Shown here one piece after another: positions 51,944 to 61,258 of a stretch of DNA of 64,000 nucleotides. Numbering within the stretch: the first letter of the stretch is position 1; each line of letters begins with the position of its first letter. Origin of the DNA: RCIO01 sp965232405 (lineage in GTDB: Bacteria > Pseudomonadota > Alphaproteobacteria > Rhizobiales > Rhizobiaceae); NCBI GenBank assembly GCA_965232405.1, contig OZ246966.1:248001-312000 (forward strand), written 5' to 3'. Position numbers and translations under genes: made by a program. The notes below the pieces were generated by a model, which was not told where the DNA came from, ran no database searches, and saw only the letters and a program-made list of their open reading frames with translations.

Positions 51944-52795
51944 TCAATCTGCGTCGCTCTCGCTGCCCGGTCCATCTGACACCGGCGGCATGCAGTACAG
52001 GCGCTTTCCGCGGGTGGTGACAAAATCCAGGATGTCGGCAACGTGCGGATCGTCGCCATGCGCGGCGCGCACCTTCTCTGCGTTTTCGGCAATCGTGTGT
52101 GAACGATCGAAAAGCATGCGGTATGCATCCCGCAACGTATGCAGTTCACTTCGCGTGAGACCCGCACGCTTCAAGCCAACGACATTGAGACCGCGCAACC
52201 GGCCCCGATTGCCGGTCACCATGCCATAGGGGATGACATCGCCCTCGATCCCGGTCTTGCCGCCAATGAAGGCGTGATGGCCAATGCGGACGAACTGGTG
52301 GATTGCCGAGAGCCCGGCAATGATGACGTGGTCGCCCACCTCGACATGGCCGGCGAGCGTGGCGACATTGGCGAAGGTGACGTGATTGCCAACCACGCAG
52401 TCATGCGCCACATGCGAATAGGCCATGAACATGCAGTTGTCGCCAACCACGGTCGCACCGCGGCTGTTGTCTGAGCCGACATGCATCGTGACCGACTCGC
52501 GGATCACACAATTGCTACCGATCGTCAAAGTGGTGCGGCCACCCTTGTGGCTCACATTTTGCGGCTGATGCCCAAGTGCGGCCTGCGGATAGATCCGCGT
52601 GCCGGCGCCGACGGTCGTCGCGCCGGCAACGACGGCATGGCTGATCAGCTCGACATTGTCATGGAGCACGACATCCGGCCCCACCTGGCAGAACGGCCCG
52701 ATACGCACACCAGCGCCCAGTTGCGCGCCCTGGGCAACGTCTGCCAGCGGGTGGATGAACGGGGCGGGGCTGGCCTGCGCGGGTTCACTCGCCAT
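51944..52795 (-). CDS. lpxA: acyl-ACP--UDP-N-acetylglucosamine O-acyltransferase
   Basis: First committed step of lipid A synthesis, adding a 3-hydroxyacyl chain to UDP-GlcNAc. The 283-residue protein is a left-handed beta helix with hexapeptide repeats from PFIHPLADVAQGAQLG onward. The catalytic His is in YSHVAHDCVVGN, and HQPQNVSHKG and IHQFVRIGHHAFIGG are LpxA-typical. ATG 52795 overlaps the fabZ end by 11 bases. The protein is complete at the C-terminus, but lpxI and lpxB, which I expect to follow it, are absent. Confidence 0.95.
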   Translation of the reverse strand: MASEPAQASPAPFIHPLADVAQGAQLGAGVRIGPFCQVGPDVVLHDNVELISHAVVAGATTVGAGTRIYPQAALGHQPQNVSHKGGRTTLTIGSNCVIRESVTMHVGSDNSRGATVVGDNCMFMAYSHVAHDCVVGNHVTFANVATLAGHVEVGDHVIIAGLSAIHQFVRIGHHAFIGGKTGIEGDVIPYGMVTGNRGRLRGLNVVGLKRAGLTRSELHTLRDAYRMLFDRSHTIAENAEKVRAAHGDDPHVADILDFVTTRGKRLYCMPPVSDGPGSESDAD

Positions 52796-53255
52796 CAGGG
52801 AACGACACCATGGCGGACACTTCCGCCTCCGCCACCTTGGCTCCGTCGACCTTTGCCTCGCAGGCAAAACGGAAAATGCCGCCGCGCTGCTTCATCTTCT
52901 GGACGTGGATTTCCAGTCGGTCGCCCGGCACAACCGGCTTGCGAAATTTTGCGCCGTCGATGGTCATGAAATAGACCACCGGCGTCCTGTCGACATCTTC
53001 CATGTTGTTGATGCAGATCGCACCGGCCGTCTGCGCCATGGCCTCGATGATGAGCACGCCCGGCATGACCGGCATTCCCGGGAAATGCCCGGTGAAATGC
53101 GGCTCGTTCACCGTCACGCTCTTGATGCCGATGGCCGAGTTGTCGCCGTCGATCTCGATGATCCGGTCGACCAGTAGGAACGGATAGCGGTGAGGCAGAA
53201 GCGTCAACAGCTTCTGGATGTCGATTGTCGAAAGCTCTGCCGGTTCGCTAGTCAT
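52785..53255 (-). CDS. fabZ: 3-hydroxyacyl-ACP dehydratase FabZ
   Basis: Dehydrates 3-hydroxyacyl-ACP in fatty acid elongation. The 156-residue hot-dog protein has the catalytic His and Glu in HFTGHFPGMPVMPGVLIIEAMAQ (read in two parts), and LLPHRYPFLLVDRI near the start. I start it at ATG 53255, where eight bases (ATGACTAG) also encode the lpxD end; an upstream ATG at 53294 would add 13 residues inside lpxD. Its product competes with LpxA and LpxD for hydroxyacyl-ACP, which explains the clustering. Confidence 0.95.
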   Translation of the reverse strand: MTSEPAELSTIDIQKLLTLLPHRYPFLLVDRIIEIDGDNSAIGIKSVTVNEPHFTGHFPGMPVMPGVLIIEAMAQTAGAICINNMEDVDRTPVVYFMTIDGAKFRKPVVPGDRLEIHVQKMKQRGGIFRFACEAKVDGAKVAEAEVSAMVSFPDGE

Positions 53256-54306
53256 TCTGTCTGCCGCCTTTGCTTTTCGGTCTTCCAAAGTCACGTATCG
53301 CCTTAACGCCCCGGAAGTAATCGCGATAGGGTTGCGCGGGCGAGCCCGCCCATTTTTCCCCCGCCGGTATGTTATGCATCACGCCGGCGCCAGCTGCCAC
53401 CTGGGCGCCCCGGCCAATGGTGATGTGGTCCGACAAGCCAACTCCACCGCCCATCGCGACAAAGTCCTCCAGCGTCACCGATCCCGATATTCCACACTGA
53501 CCGGCGATCAGACATGCACGTCCGATACGAACATTGTGGGCGATCTGCACGAGGTTGTCGATTTTGGTCGCCTGCCCGATGACCGTATCGCCGATAGCGC
53601 CGCGGTCTATGGTCGTATTCGCGCCGATCTCGACATCGTCCTGGATGATGACCCTGCCGAGCTGCGGAACCTTTTCAGGCCCCGTACTGCCAGCCACATA
53701 ACCAAAGCCGTCCTGGCCGATACGCGCGCCAGCGTGGATGATCACCCTGTCGCCGATCAGCGCAAAAAGGATAGTGGCACCAGGGCCGACATAGCTGCCC
53801 CGCCCTATCCTGCATTGCGGGCCGATCACCGCTCCCGGCGCTACGATTGCATCCGCGCCAATCACCGCCCCGGCGCCAACGATAGCGCCTGCCTCGACCG
53901 TTGCCCCGTCTTCAATCGACGCGCCTTCCGCAATGCGTGCTGCCGATGACACGCCTGCCTCGCCCATGACCGGCTGAGGCCGTACCGCGGCGGGGAACAA
54001 AAACCGCGCGGCAGCGATAAACGCCTTCTGGGGCTGGTCGGTAACCAGAGCCGCCACGTGGTCGGGGATATGCAGGGCGAGGTCCTGCCGGCACAACACG
54101 GCCGCTGCGCGCGTGCCTCCCACCTGGCTGGCCAGTTTCTTGTCTTCGACGAATATAAGTGTGCCGTCGCGGCCCTCGGATGCCGTTGCGACGGCATGGA
54201 TTTCCCGCGACCCGAGTTCGGCATTGGTCAGATGCGCACCGGCAACCGTTGCGATCTCCGCAACGGTGAAAGCACGCGGTGGCGCAAAGAAAACCGGTTC
54301 TGTCAT
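53248..54306 (-). CDS. lpxD: UDP-3-O-(3-hydroxyacyl)glucosamine N-acyltransferase
   Basis: Third lipid A step: N-acylates the UDP-glucosamine intermediate. The 352-residue protein has an N-terminal uridine-binding domain (about 1-105) and a hexapeptide-repeat helix. The catalytic His is in NLVQIAHNVRIG, with GFGYVAGSTGPEKVPQLG before it. ATG 54306 is the expected start; the frame is open to 54504 inside the bamA gap and beyond. It overlaps fabZ by eight bases and lies 59 bases from bamA. Confidence 0.95.
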   Translation of the reverse strand: MTEPVFFAPPRAFTVAEIATVAGAHLTNAELGSREIHAVATASEGRDGTLIFVEDKKLASQVGGTRAAAVLCRQDLALHIPDHVAALVTDQPQKAFIAAARFLFPAAVRPQPVMGEAGVSSAARIAEGASIEDGATVEAGAIVGAGAVIGADAIVAPGAVIGPQCRIGRGSYVGPGATILFALIGDRVIIHAGARIGQDGFGYVAGSTGPEKVPQLGRVIIQDDVEIGANTTIDRGAIGDTVIGQATKIDNLVQIAHNVRIGRACLIAGQCGISGSVTLEDFVAMGGGVGLSDHITIGRGAQVAAGAGVMHNIPAGEKWAGSPAQPYRDYFRGVKAIRDFGRPKSKGGRQND

Positions 54307-54365
54307 CGGACCGAGACGAAGTGCCCTCATCCGGGCCGGAACGGCCCGGAGAACCACTCGAGCGG

Positions 54366-56729
54366 CTAGAACCGCGTCGAGATGCCGAAGTTGAAGTTCT
54401 GCACCTTGTCGGTCGCAGCGCGCGTCAGCGGGATCGCATAGTCGACACGAAGCGGACCGAACGGCGATGCCCAGATCAAGCTCGCGCCAACGGACGTCCG
54501 CCAAAGCATCCCGGTACCGATCGCGGTCGGCAGCGAATTGCCATAAAGCGTCGCCGCATCGGCGAACACCGCACCGCGCATGCCAAAGCTCTTGGGAAGC
54601 ACCGGCAGCGGGAACTGCATTTCCGCAGTCGCATGGAAATAGGTCGTACCGCCAAGCTGACGATCGGAAACCAGCTCCGAAGTCACCGGTCCGATGCCGT
54701 TATGGGCAAAGCCGCGGATGATCCGGTCAGTCGACTGGTTGTAGTCAAACACCCTCAGCGGAGTACCGATCGCCTGAACGTGACCGCCACCGACAACCAG
54801 CAATCCGACCAGGTCGAGTTCTTCCGACAGCTGCTTGTAATAGTTGGCGCGGGCCGAAACCTTCAGGAAGCGAGCATTGCCCAGAATACCGGCATACTCG
54901 GCGGTGAAGTTGGCATACAGGCCGTTGCGCGGATCCCTGATATTGTCGATCGAGCTGTAGATCAGAGATGCGCTGACGGACGACTTGGTCCACGGGCTCG
55001 CCGCGATACCTGCCTGCACCGGCGTCGAGACGGTACAGGGCGCAGGCGCCGCGCCGGGGCACACGGCTGCCGCGGCCGTTGAGTAGGCATAGGTCTCGAC
55101 CGAATAGTTGTAGGCAAACTGCGTCGACAGGTTTTCCGTGATGGGAAGCCCCAGACGAACCGTGCCACCGGTCACCCTGCTGTTGTAGTTCGTGTAGTTG
55201 CGGGTCTGGCGATAAATGTCGAAGCCGGCCGAGATGCGCCGCCCCAGGAAATAGGGCTCGGTGAAGGAGATAGAGTAGTCACGCGCGTTAAGGCCGCCCG
55301 AAACGGCCAGACGGATAGCCTGCCCGCGGCCAAGGAAATTGCGCTCGGTAATGCCGCCTTCGAGCTGGAAGCCACTTGTTGCCGTGCTGCCGGTCGAATA
55401 ACCGGCGCCGATCGAGAACTCACCAGTCGACTTCTCGGTCACGTCGACGACCACGACGACCTGATCGGGGCCGGAACCGGGAACGGTGGAAATGTCCACC
55501 GACTCGAAAAAGTCGAGATCTTCCAGCCGCTTGCGCGCGCGGCGCAGCAGAACCTGGTTGAATGCGTCGCCCTCGCTGACGTCGAACTCCCGGCGAATAA
55601 CGTAGTCACGCGTCCGCGTGTTGCCGCGCACTTCGATGCGCTCGATATAGGCGCGCTGCCCCTGGTCGATCGTGTAGAGGACAGAAATCGTCTGGTTTAC
55701 GAAGTCGCGGTCGCCGCGCGGCGTGACATTCGCAAAGGCATAACCCCGCCCCGCCAGCCTTTCGGTCAGCGCGACAATCGTATCCTCGACATCGCTGGCG
55801 CTGTAGGTGTTGCCGCGCCGTGTTTCCAGCGCATCCTCAAGGCTCTGCGGATCGACACCGGTAATGGTGCTGTCGATCGCGATGTCGCCAAAGGTATAGC
55901 GGTCGCCTTCATCGACGGTGTAGGTGATGGTGTACTTGTTTTCCGCCTCGTCCAGCTCCGCATAGGAGGAGACGATCTGGAAGTCGGCATAGCCCCTGTC
56001 ATAGTAGAAGCGACGCAGCAGTTCTTCGTCCACACGAAGCTGCGCCTCGTCGAAGACGTCCTTGCGCGTGAGGAACGACAGGAAATTGGACTTCTTCGTC
56101 TGGATCACGTCGCGCAGACGCCCATCGCGGAAGGCATTGTTGCCGACAAAGTTGATCGACGCGATCTTGGTGCGCCCGCCCTCAGTAACCTCGAAGATCA
56201 CATTGACGCGGTTGCTGCCGAGATCCTGCGTATAGGCGATGACCTGCGCGTCATCGCGACCGATCCGGCCATATGCAGCCTTGACCGCTTCAATGTCCGC
56301 CTGCATCGCGGCGTCGGAAAACGATCCGCGCGGCTGCAGCGAGACGGCAGCAGCCAGCTGGTCGTCCTTGATCTTGCGGTTGCCCTGGAAAATGACCTGG
56401 TTGACGATCTGGTATTCAACCACGACCACCACCAGCGTGGACGAGCGCTGGTTGATCTGAACGTCGGAGAAAAGTCCGGTCGCAAACAGCCGCTTCACGG
56501 CGTCGTCGATTGCCGAACCGCTGAAGGAAACCCCAGGCCGAATGCCAATGTAATCGCGGATCGTTTCGGCATCGACACGCTCGTTGCCGCGCACGTCAAT
56601 CCGGCTCACCACCGCTGCTTCCGCCTGCGAAATGGAGGCAAGCTGGACAGCGATGCTTCCAGAAAACACGATACACAATGACAGGAACACCGCCGAAGCG
56701 GCGCCATACAGACTGGAAGCTGCCTTCAT
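54366..56729 (-). CDS. bamA: outer membrane protein assembly factor BamA
   Basis: Central component of the BAM complex that folds outer-membrane beta barrels. The 787-residue precursor has an N-terminal signal segment ending near AEAAVVS, five POTRA-type repeats (about 40-440) and a C-terminal 16-strand barrel. The barrel starts near TGEFSIGAGYSTG, and the protein ends in FNFGISTRF with the terminal aromatic residue of the insertion signal. ATG 56729. Flanked by rseP and lpxD in the conserved envelope cluster. Normal length. Confidence 0.96.
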   Translation of the reverse strand: MKAASSLYGAASAVFLSLCIVFSGSIAVQLASISQAEAAVVSRIDVRGNERVDAETIRDYIGIRPGVSFSGSAIDDAVKRLFATGLFSDVQINQRSSTLVVVVVEYQIVNQVIFQGNRKIKDDQLAAAVSLQPRGSFSDAAMQADIEAVKAAYGRIGRDDAQVIAYTQDLGSNRVNVIFEVTEGGRTKIASINFVGNNAFRDGRLRDVIQTKKSNFLSFLTRKDVFDEAQLRVDEELLRRFYYDRGYADFQIVSSYAELDEAENKYTITYTVDEGDRYTFGDIAIDSTITGVDPQSLEDALETRRGNTYSASDVEDTIVALTERLAGRGYAFANVTPRGDRDFVNQTISVLYTIDQGQRAYIERIEVRGNTRTRDYVIRREFDVSEGDAFNQVLLRRARKRLEDLDFFESVDISTVPGSGPDQVVVVVDVTEKSTGEFSIGAGYSTGSTATSGFQLEGGITERNFLGRGQAIRLAVSGGLNARDYSISFTEPYFLGRRISAGFDIYRQTRNYTNYNSRVTGGTVRLGLPITENLSTQFAYNYSVETYAYSTAAAAVCPGAAPAPCTVSTPVQAGIAASPWTKSSVSASLIYSSIDNIRDPRNGLYANFTAEYAGILGNARFLKVSARANYYKQLSEELDLVGLLVVGGGHVQAIGTPLRVFDYNQSTDRIIRGFAHNGIGPVTSELVSDRQLGGTTYFHATAEMQFPLPVLPKSFGMRGAVFADAATLYGNSLPTAIGTGMLWRTSVGASLIWASPFGPLRVDYAIPLTRAATDKVQNFNFGISTRF

Positions 56730-56956
56730 AGGGCTGTCTTACCTTCTTTTCTCGTAGTCCCCAAAGCGAGAAATCCGGGCGTCTCGGCAGAACTCACACA
56801 CCGTAATAACCGGATTTCCCACACACGCAAGGTTTCTGGTTAATTTGCGTTTACGATTTCTGCGAGCGTTGCAAAGTGACCACGGATTTCGGCTTCCATG
56901 GTAAATGACGCCTCAATTTTCCCTCCCAAACCAATCGTTTGCCGCTGAATCCTGAA

Positions 56957-58096
56957 TCAGCAGCCGAAAATGTCGTTCCAGAATACGAAGGCCATGAAAA
57001 CCAGCACAAGCAGCAGGCCCACGCGGTAGATACCTTCCATTACCCTTTCAGGCACCGGACGTCGAATCACCGCTTCCACGGCATAAAAAACCAGGTGCCC
57101 GCCATCAAGCGGCGGAATCGGCAACAGATTGAGGAATCCGATGCCGACGGAGAGCAATGCGACCAGCTGAACCAGCCATTCGAAGCCCAGCGCGGCAGCC
57201 TTGCCTGACATTTCGGCAATCTTGACCGGACCACCCAGTTGGCATCTGTCCTCCCTGCCAGTCACAAAGCGCTGCAAAAACTGTCCCGTGCGCGCAATGA
57301 TGTGTCCGGTCTCGGAAATTCCCTCCAGCACCGCCTGTCCAGGCGAATAGGTGATCAGCCTCGGCTGCCCCATCTCCTCATTGTTGACGACGCCAATGAC
57401 ACCGATCCGCACGATATTGCCGAGCGCATCCGTGCGCTCGGTAAGCGCCGGCGTGGCGACAAGTGTGACTTCCTCGCCATCGCGCATCATCACGAAGACA
57501 ATCTCGTCGCCGGCGCGGCCCGACACGATGCGCTGCACGTCGGCAAAACTCTCGATTTCAGCGCCGTCGACGGAAACGAACCGGTCGCCAGGCATGAAAC
57601 CGGCGGCCGCAGCCGGACTGTCAGGCTGCACCTCGGCCACCATCGGTTCCGAAACATAGCGGCCATAGGCGGCAAACATCACCGCGAAGACGGCAATCGT
57701 CAGGATGAAATTGAAGGCAGGTCCGGCAAATACCGTCAGTGCCCGCTTCCACACCGGCTGGGTGTGGAACGCGATTTTTTGCTCTTCCGGCGACAAGGCC
57801 TCGATTTCTTCAGCATCGGGCGTGCTCGTCGCGTTCATGTCGCCGACAAACTTGACATATCCGCCGAGCGGAATCGCGGCGATCCGCCAGCGTGTGCCGT
57901 GGCGATCAACGAAAGCAAACAATTCCGGTCCGAAGCCGATGGAGAAGGCTTTCACGCCGATGCCGCACATGCGCCCGATAAGGTAGTGGCCCATCTCGTG
58001 CACGAACACGACAACGGTAAGCACGAAGAGGAACGGCACGATGGTACCGATGAGAAGCCCTTCGGTGCTGAACAGGCTGGTCAATATGTCGGTCAA
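56957..58096 (-). CDS. rseP: site-2 protease RseP/MmpA
   Basis: Intramembrane zinc metalloprotease that cuts anti-sigma factors and other membrane substrates. The 379-residue protein has the HEMGH zinc motif in VVVFVHEMGHYLIGRMCG, one visible PDZ domain (about 130-210) and the second metal site in NLLPIPPLDGGHL. The start is TTG 58096 with GGGGA upstream on the coding strand. It sits between cdsA and bamA. A single PDZ matches Caulobacter MmpA-type proteins more than E. coli RseP with two. Confidence 0.94.
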   Translation of the reverse strand: MTDILTSLFSTEGLLIGTIVPFLFVLTVVVFVHEMGHYLIGRMCGIGVKAFSIGFGPELFAFVDRHGTRWRIAAIPLGGYVKFVGDMNATSTPDAEEIEALSPEEQKIAFHTQPVWKRALTVFAGPAFNFILTIAVFAVMFAAYGRYVSEPMVAEVQPDSPAAAAGFMPGDRFVSVDGAEIESFADVQRIVSGRAGDEIVFVMMRDGEEVTLVATPALTERTDALGNIVRIGVIGVVNNEEMGQPRLITYSPGQAVLEGISETGHIIARTGQFLQRFVTGREDRCQLGGPVKIAEMSGKAAALGFEWLVQLVALLSVGIGFLNLLPIPPLDGGHLVFYAVEAVIRRPVPERVMEGIYRVGLLLVLVFMAFVFWNDIFGC

Positions 58097-58202
58097 AAGG
58101 TCCCCGCGCTCTACTGGGCATGAATTGCGGCCACGCCGCGAGTGTTATGCCAATATCGGCATTTCGGTGGCGGCTTCCACCCCACCGGCGCCGATTTTCG
58201 GC

Positions 58203-59066
58203 CTAGCTGGAAAACAGCCCCGCTGCCGGACTGTCGAGGCTGGCAAGCACGGCACCCGCCAGAAACAGCGCGACTGCGGCCGCAACCAGCCCGTCCACCC
58301 TGTCCATCACGCCGCCATGCCCGGGGATGATGTTTCCGGAATCCTTGGCCCCGTGGCGGCGCTTGTAAGCCGATTCGAACAGATCGCCGAACTGCGAAAC
58401 CACTGAAATCGCTAGCGCAATCAGCACGGCCACAAGCAGGCCGGAGGATGATGGACCGAGCAGAGCAACGATCCCCGCAGCGAGTGCGGCTGCGATTGCC
58501 CCGCCGATCGCCCCGCTCCAGGTCTTCGACGGCGAGACAGAAGGCGCAAGCTTCGGTCCGCCGATTGCGCGGCCAGCAAAATAAGCGGCAATGTCGGTCC
58601 CCCACACGCAGGCAAAAAGGAACAGAATGGCCCAAAGTCCGTTCTGGTCAACCCCCCGCAGCAGCGCCAGCGACGCTGCCGGAAGAGCTGCATAGGCGAG
58701 ACCGGCCGCGAGTCCGTAGCCCTGGCCGAGAACCACAGCCGACACCCCTGCCCCGACGACCGCGATGCCGATTGCGCCGAATATGGTGATGGCATCTGCG
58801 CCGATGGCCAGAACGGCAAGCGCGGCCAGCAGCAAGACCCAGACGCTCATCCTGTGTGGCGAGGAATAGCGGTCTTTCGACAGGGTCGACCATTCATGGA
58901 AGACGAGCGCCCCGACGATCACAGCAAACAGGCGAAACGGCGTGCCGCCCCACCAGGTCAGCGCCAGCACGGCTATGCCGAGAATGATGGCCGATATGAC
59001 CCGCAACTGAAGATTGCTGCGACCGGGTTTCGTGCCGCCGGCATCCGGCTGGCTGGCCGCGTTCAT
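58203..59066 (-). CDS. cdsA: phosphatidate cytidylyltransferase
   Basis: Makes CDP-diacylglycerol, the precursor of all phospholipids. The 287-residue membrane protein has about seven hydrophobic segments and the CDP-alcohol synthase signature: SPSKTWSGAIGGAIAA, then SQFGDLFESAYKRRHGAKDSG and PGHGGVMDRVDG. ATG 59066 overlaps the uppS stop by four bases (ATGA). Confidence 0.95.
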   Translation of the reverse strand: MNAASQPDAGGTKPGRSNLQLRVISAIILGIAVLALTWWGGTPFRLFAVIVGALVFHEWSTLSKDRYSSPHRMSVWVLLLAALAVLAIGADAITIFGAIGIAVVGAGVSAVVLGQGYGLAAGLAYAALPAASLALLRGVDQNGLWAILFLFACVWGTDIAAYFAGRAIGGPKLAPSVSPSKTWSGAIGGAIAAALAAGIVALLGPSSSGLLVAVLIALAISVVSQFGDLFESAYKRRHGAKDSGNIIPGHGGVMDRVDGLVAAAVALFLAGAVLASLDSPAAGLFSS

Positions 59067-59776
59067 GATGCGTCGCGCGCCTCGACACCGCCGAAACGCC
59101 GCTCGCGCGAAGCGAACGCTTCAACCGCCTCCGCCAGCTCGGCGCGTCCGAAATCAGGCCAATAACACGGCGCAAAAACGAGCTCGGAATATGCGGCCTG
59201 CCAGAGCAGGAAGTTCGACATGCGCTGTTCGCCACTGGTGCGGATCACAAGGTCCGGATCGGGAATGCCGGCGGTGTCGAGAAAGCCGGACACCGTATCC
59301 TCGCTGATGTCTTCGGCCTTCAGGCTTCCCTCCGACACCGCCTGCGCAATCCGCCGGCTGGCGCGAACGATTTCGTCGCGTCCGCCATAGTTGAACGCAA
59401 TCACCAGGTTGCGTTCCTTGTTGAGCGCGGTCAGCGCCTCCGCCTCATGCAGCAGGCCGCCGATTTCGGGATCCAGGCCCTCGCGCCCGCCTATCACGCG
59501 CACACGCACGCCGTTTTTGTGAAGGTCCGCCAAGTCACGGCGAATGAAGTGCTTCAACAGACCCATCAGGTCGGACACTTCGGATTTGGGCCGCGACCAG
59601 TTTTCCGAGGAAAAAGCATAGACGGTGAGCCAGTTGATGCCGAGGTCGCCGACAGCGCGAACCGTGGCGCGCAGCGCCTCGACGCCGGCCCTGTGACCGG
59701 CCGTACGCGGCAGGCCGCGCGCTTTCGCCCAGCGTCCATTGCCGTCCATGATGATCGCGATGTGTTCGGGCTTCAT
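59063..59776 (-). CDS. uppS: isoprenyl (undecaprenyl) diphosphate synthase
   Basis: Builds the C55 lipid carrier for cell-wall and polysaccharide synthesis. The 237-residue cis-prenyltransferase has HIAIIMDGNGRWAKARGLPR at its start, FSSENWSRP and the C-terminal DLVIRTSGEQRMSNFLLWQ. ATG 59776 gives the standard start; the frame is open to 59815. It overlaps cdsA by four bases and follows frr by 39 bases. Confidence 0.96.
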   Translation of the reverse strand: MKPEHIAIIMDGNGRWAKARGLPRTAGHRAGVEALRATVRAVGDLGINWLTVYAFSSENWSRPKSEVSDLMGLLKHFIRRDLADLHKNGVRVRVIGGREGLDPEIGGLLHEAEALTALNKERNLVIAFNYGGRDEIVRASRRIAQAVSEGSLKAEDISEDTVSGFLDTAGIPDPDLVIRTSGEQRMSNFLLWQAAYSELVFAPCYWPDFGRAELAEAVEAFASRERRFGGVEARDAS

Positions 59777-59815
59777 TGGCGATCCCGTTGTGCAATAACG
59801 GCCTTCGGCCGCCAT

Positions 59816-60376
59816 CTACACGTGCATGATTTCTGCTTCTTTTTCAGCAAGCAGGCTGTCGATCGACGAAATCGTATCGTCAGTCAGCTTCTGCACCTGA
59901 TCGTGCATGCGCCTCGCGTCATCCTCGCTGGTATCGCCGTCCTTCTCCGCCTTCTTGAGATGGTCCATGCCATCGCGACGGACGTGACGGGCAGCCACGC
60001 GCGCATTTTCGGCATAGGTGTGGGCAATCTTGACCAGTTCCTTGCGCCGTTCCTCGTTGAGCTCCGGCAGCGGTATGCGCAGGTTGGTTCCGTCCACGAT
60101 CGGGTTGAAGCCGAGATTGGACTCCCGGATGGCTCGATCGACCGCCTGAACCATCGATTTGTCCCACACCTGCACGCCAAGCATGCGCGGCTCCGGCACC
60201 GAGATCGTCGCGACCTGGTTCAACGGCATGTGCGAACCGTAGGCTTCCACCTGGATCGGATCGAGCAAATTGCCCGACGCGCGCCCGGTTCTGAGCGAGG
60301 CAAGGTCCGACTTGAATGCCGAGACTGCGCCCTCCATGCGCCGCTGCAGATCCTTCAAATCGACAGCGTCTGCCAT
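59816..60376 (-). CDS. frr: ribosome recycling factor
   Basis: Releases ribosomes from mRNA after termination. The 186-residue protein has LASLRTGRASGNLLDPIQVEAYG, the IRIPLPELNEERRKELVK-like segment LRIPLPELNEERRKELVK and the helical C-terminal half. ATG 60376. It lies 57 bases downstream of pyrH on the same strand, the conserved order. Confidence 0.97.
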   Translation of the reverse strand: MADAVDLKDLQRRMEGAVSAFKSDLASLRTGRASGNLLDPIQVEAYGSHMPLNQVATISVPEPRMLGVQVWDKSMVQAVDRAIRESNLGFNPIVDGTNLRIPLPELNEERRKELVKIAHTYAENARVAARHVRRDGMDHLKKAEKDGDTSEDDARRMHDQVQKLTDDTISSIDSLLAEKEAEIMHV

Positions 60377-60433
60377 TGTTCTTCCTCCTGCTGAATCTGG
60401 TTTGCACCGGCATTGCCGGCGAAGGCGCGATGC

Positions 60434-61156
60434 CTATTCGTCCGAAACCACGGTGTAGCGTCCGTTTCCGCGCAAAATCTCGCTGAAACCGTGCTCCTCG
60501 TGAATGGAGAACACGATTATCGGAATGTGGTTCTCGCGCGCAAGCGCAATCGCCGCGGTATCCATGATGGTGAGACCCTGCTTGATCACATCGTCATGGC
60601 CAAGCCTGTCATAGCGCTTGGCTTCCGGATCCTTCTTGGGATCGGCGGAATACACACCATCCACCTGCGTACCCTTGAAAAGCGCGTTGGCGCCAATCTC
60701 GGCAGCGCGAAGCGCAGCTGCTGAATCAGTCGTGAAGAAGGGATTGCCGGTGCCGCCCGCGAAGATGACCACCTTGCCGGCATTCATGTAGGCGGTTGCC
60801 TGCCGCTGCGAAAAGCTCTCGCACAATTCCGGCATGGCGATCGCCGACAGCACGACGGCGTCCACCCCCATCTTGACCAGCGAGGTCCTCAGCGCCAGCG
60901 AATTGATGACGGTTGCGAGCATGCCCATGTGGTCGCCGGTCACGCGGTCGCCGCCCTTTGACGCAACCGCAACACCGCGAAAAATGTTGCCGCCGCCGAT
61001 GACGACGGCGACCTCTACGCCCAGCTTGCGCGCTTCCACGATGTCGGCGGCAATGCGATCGACGACCGAGACGTCGATGCCAAACCCCTGATCGCCCATG
61101 AGCGCCTCTCCGGAGGCTTTCAGCAATACGCGGCGATAGGGTGGTTGGTCGGGCAT
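60434..61156 (-). CDS. pyrH: uridylate kinase
   Basis: Phosphorylates UMP to UDP. The 240-residue amino-acid-kinase fold protein has RVLLKASGEALMGDQGFGID, VVIGGGNIFRGV, FAGGTGNPFFTTDSAAALRA and DGVYSADPKKDP. ATG 61156 gives the standard start; the frame is open to 61198. A strong hairpin (61202-61227) separates it from tsf. Confidence 0.97.
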   Translation of the reverse strand: MPDQPPYRRVLLKASGEALMGDQGFGIDVSVVDRIAADIVEARKLGVEVAVVIGGGNIFRGVAVASKGGDRVTGDHMGMLATVINSLALRTSLVKMGVDAVVLSAIAMPELCESFSQRQATAYMNAGKVVIFAGGTGNPFFTTDSAAALRAAEIGANALFKGTQVDGVYSADPKKDPEAKRYDRLGHDDVIKQGLTIMDTAAIALARENHIPIIVFSIHEEHGFSEILRGNGRYTVVSDE

Positions 61157-61201
61157 TCTCGGTTCGCGGCCTCTCGTAAATTCGTCCCCGCGATACACGA
61201 A

Positions 61202-61227
61202 GGGCGCTGCGTTGTCACGCAGCGCCC
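61202..61227 (-). terminator. tsf terminator-like hairpin
   Basis: GGGCGCTGCG (61202-61211) and CGCAGCGCCC (61218-61227) form a perfect 10-bp stem around TTGTCA. On the coding strand it stands 31 bases after the tsf stop and is followed by TTCGTG, a weak T-rich tail. It probably ends most rpsB-tsf transcripts before pyrH. Confidence 0.65.
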
Positions 61228-61258
61228 CCGGCTGTCGACGGTATCTGTTTGGGCTGGA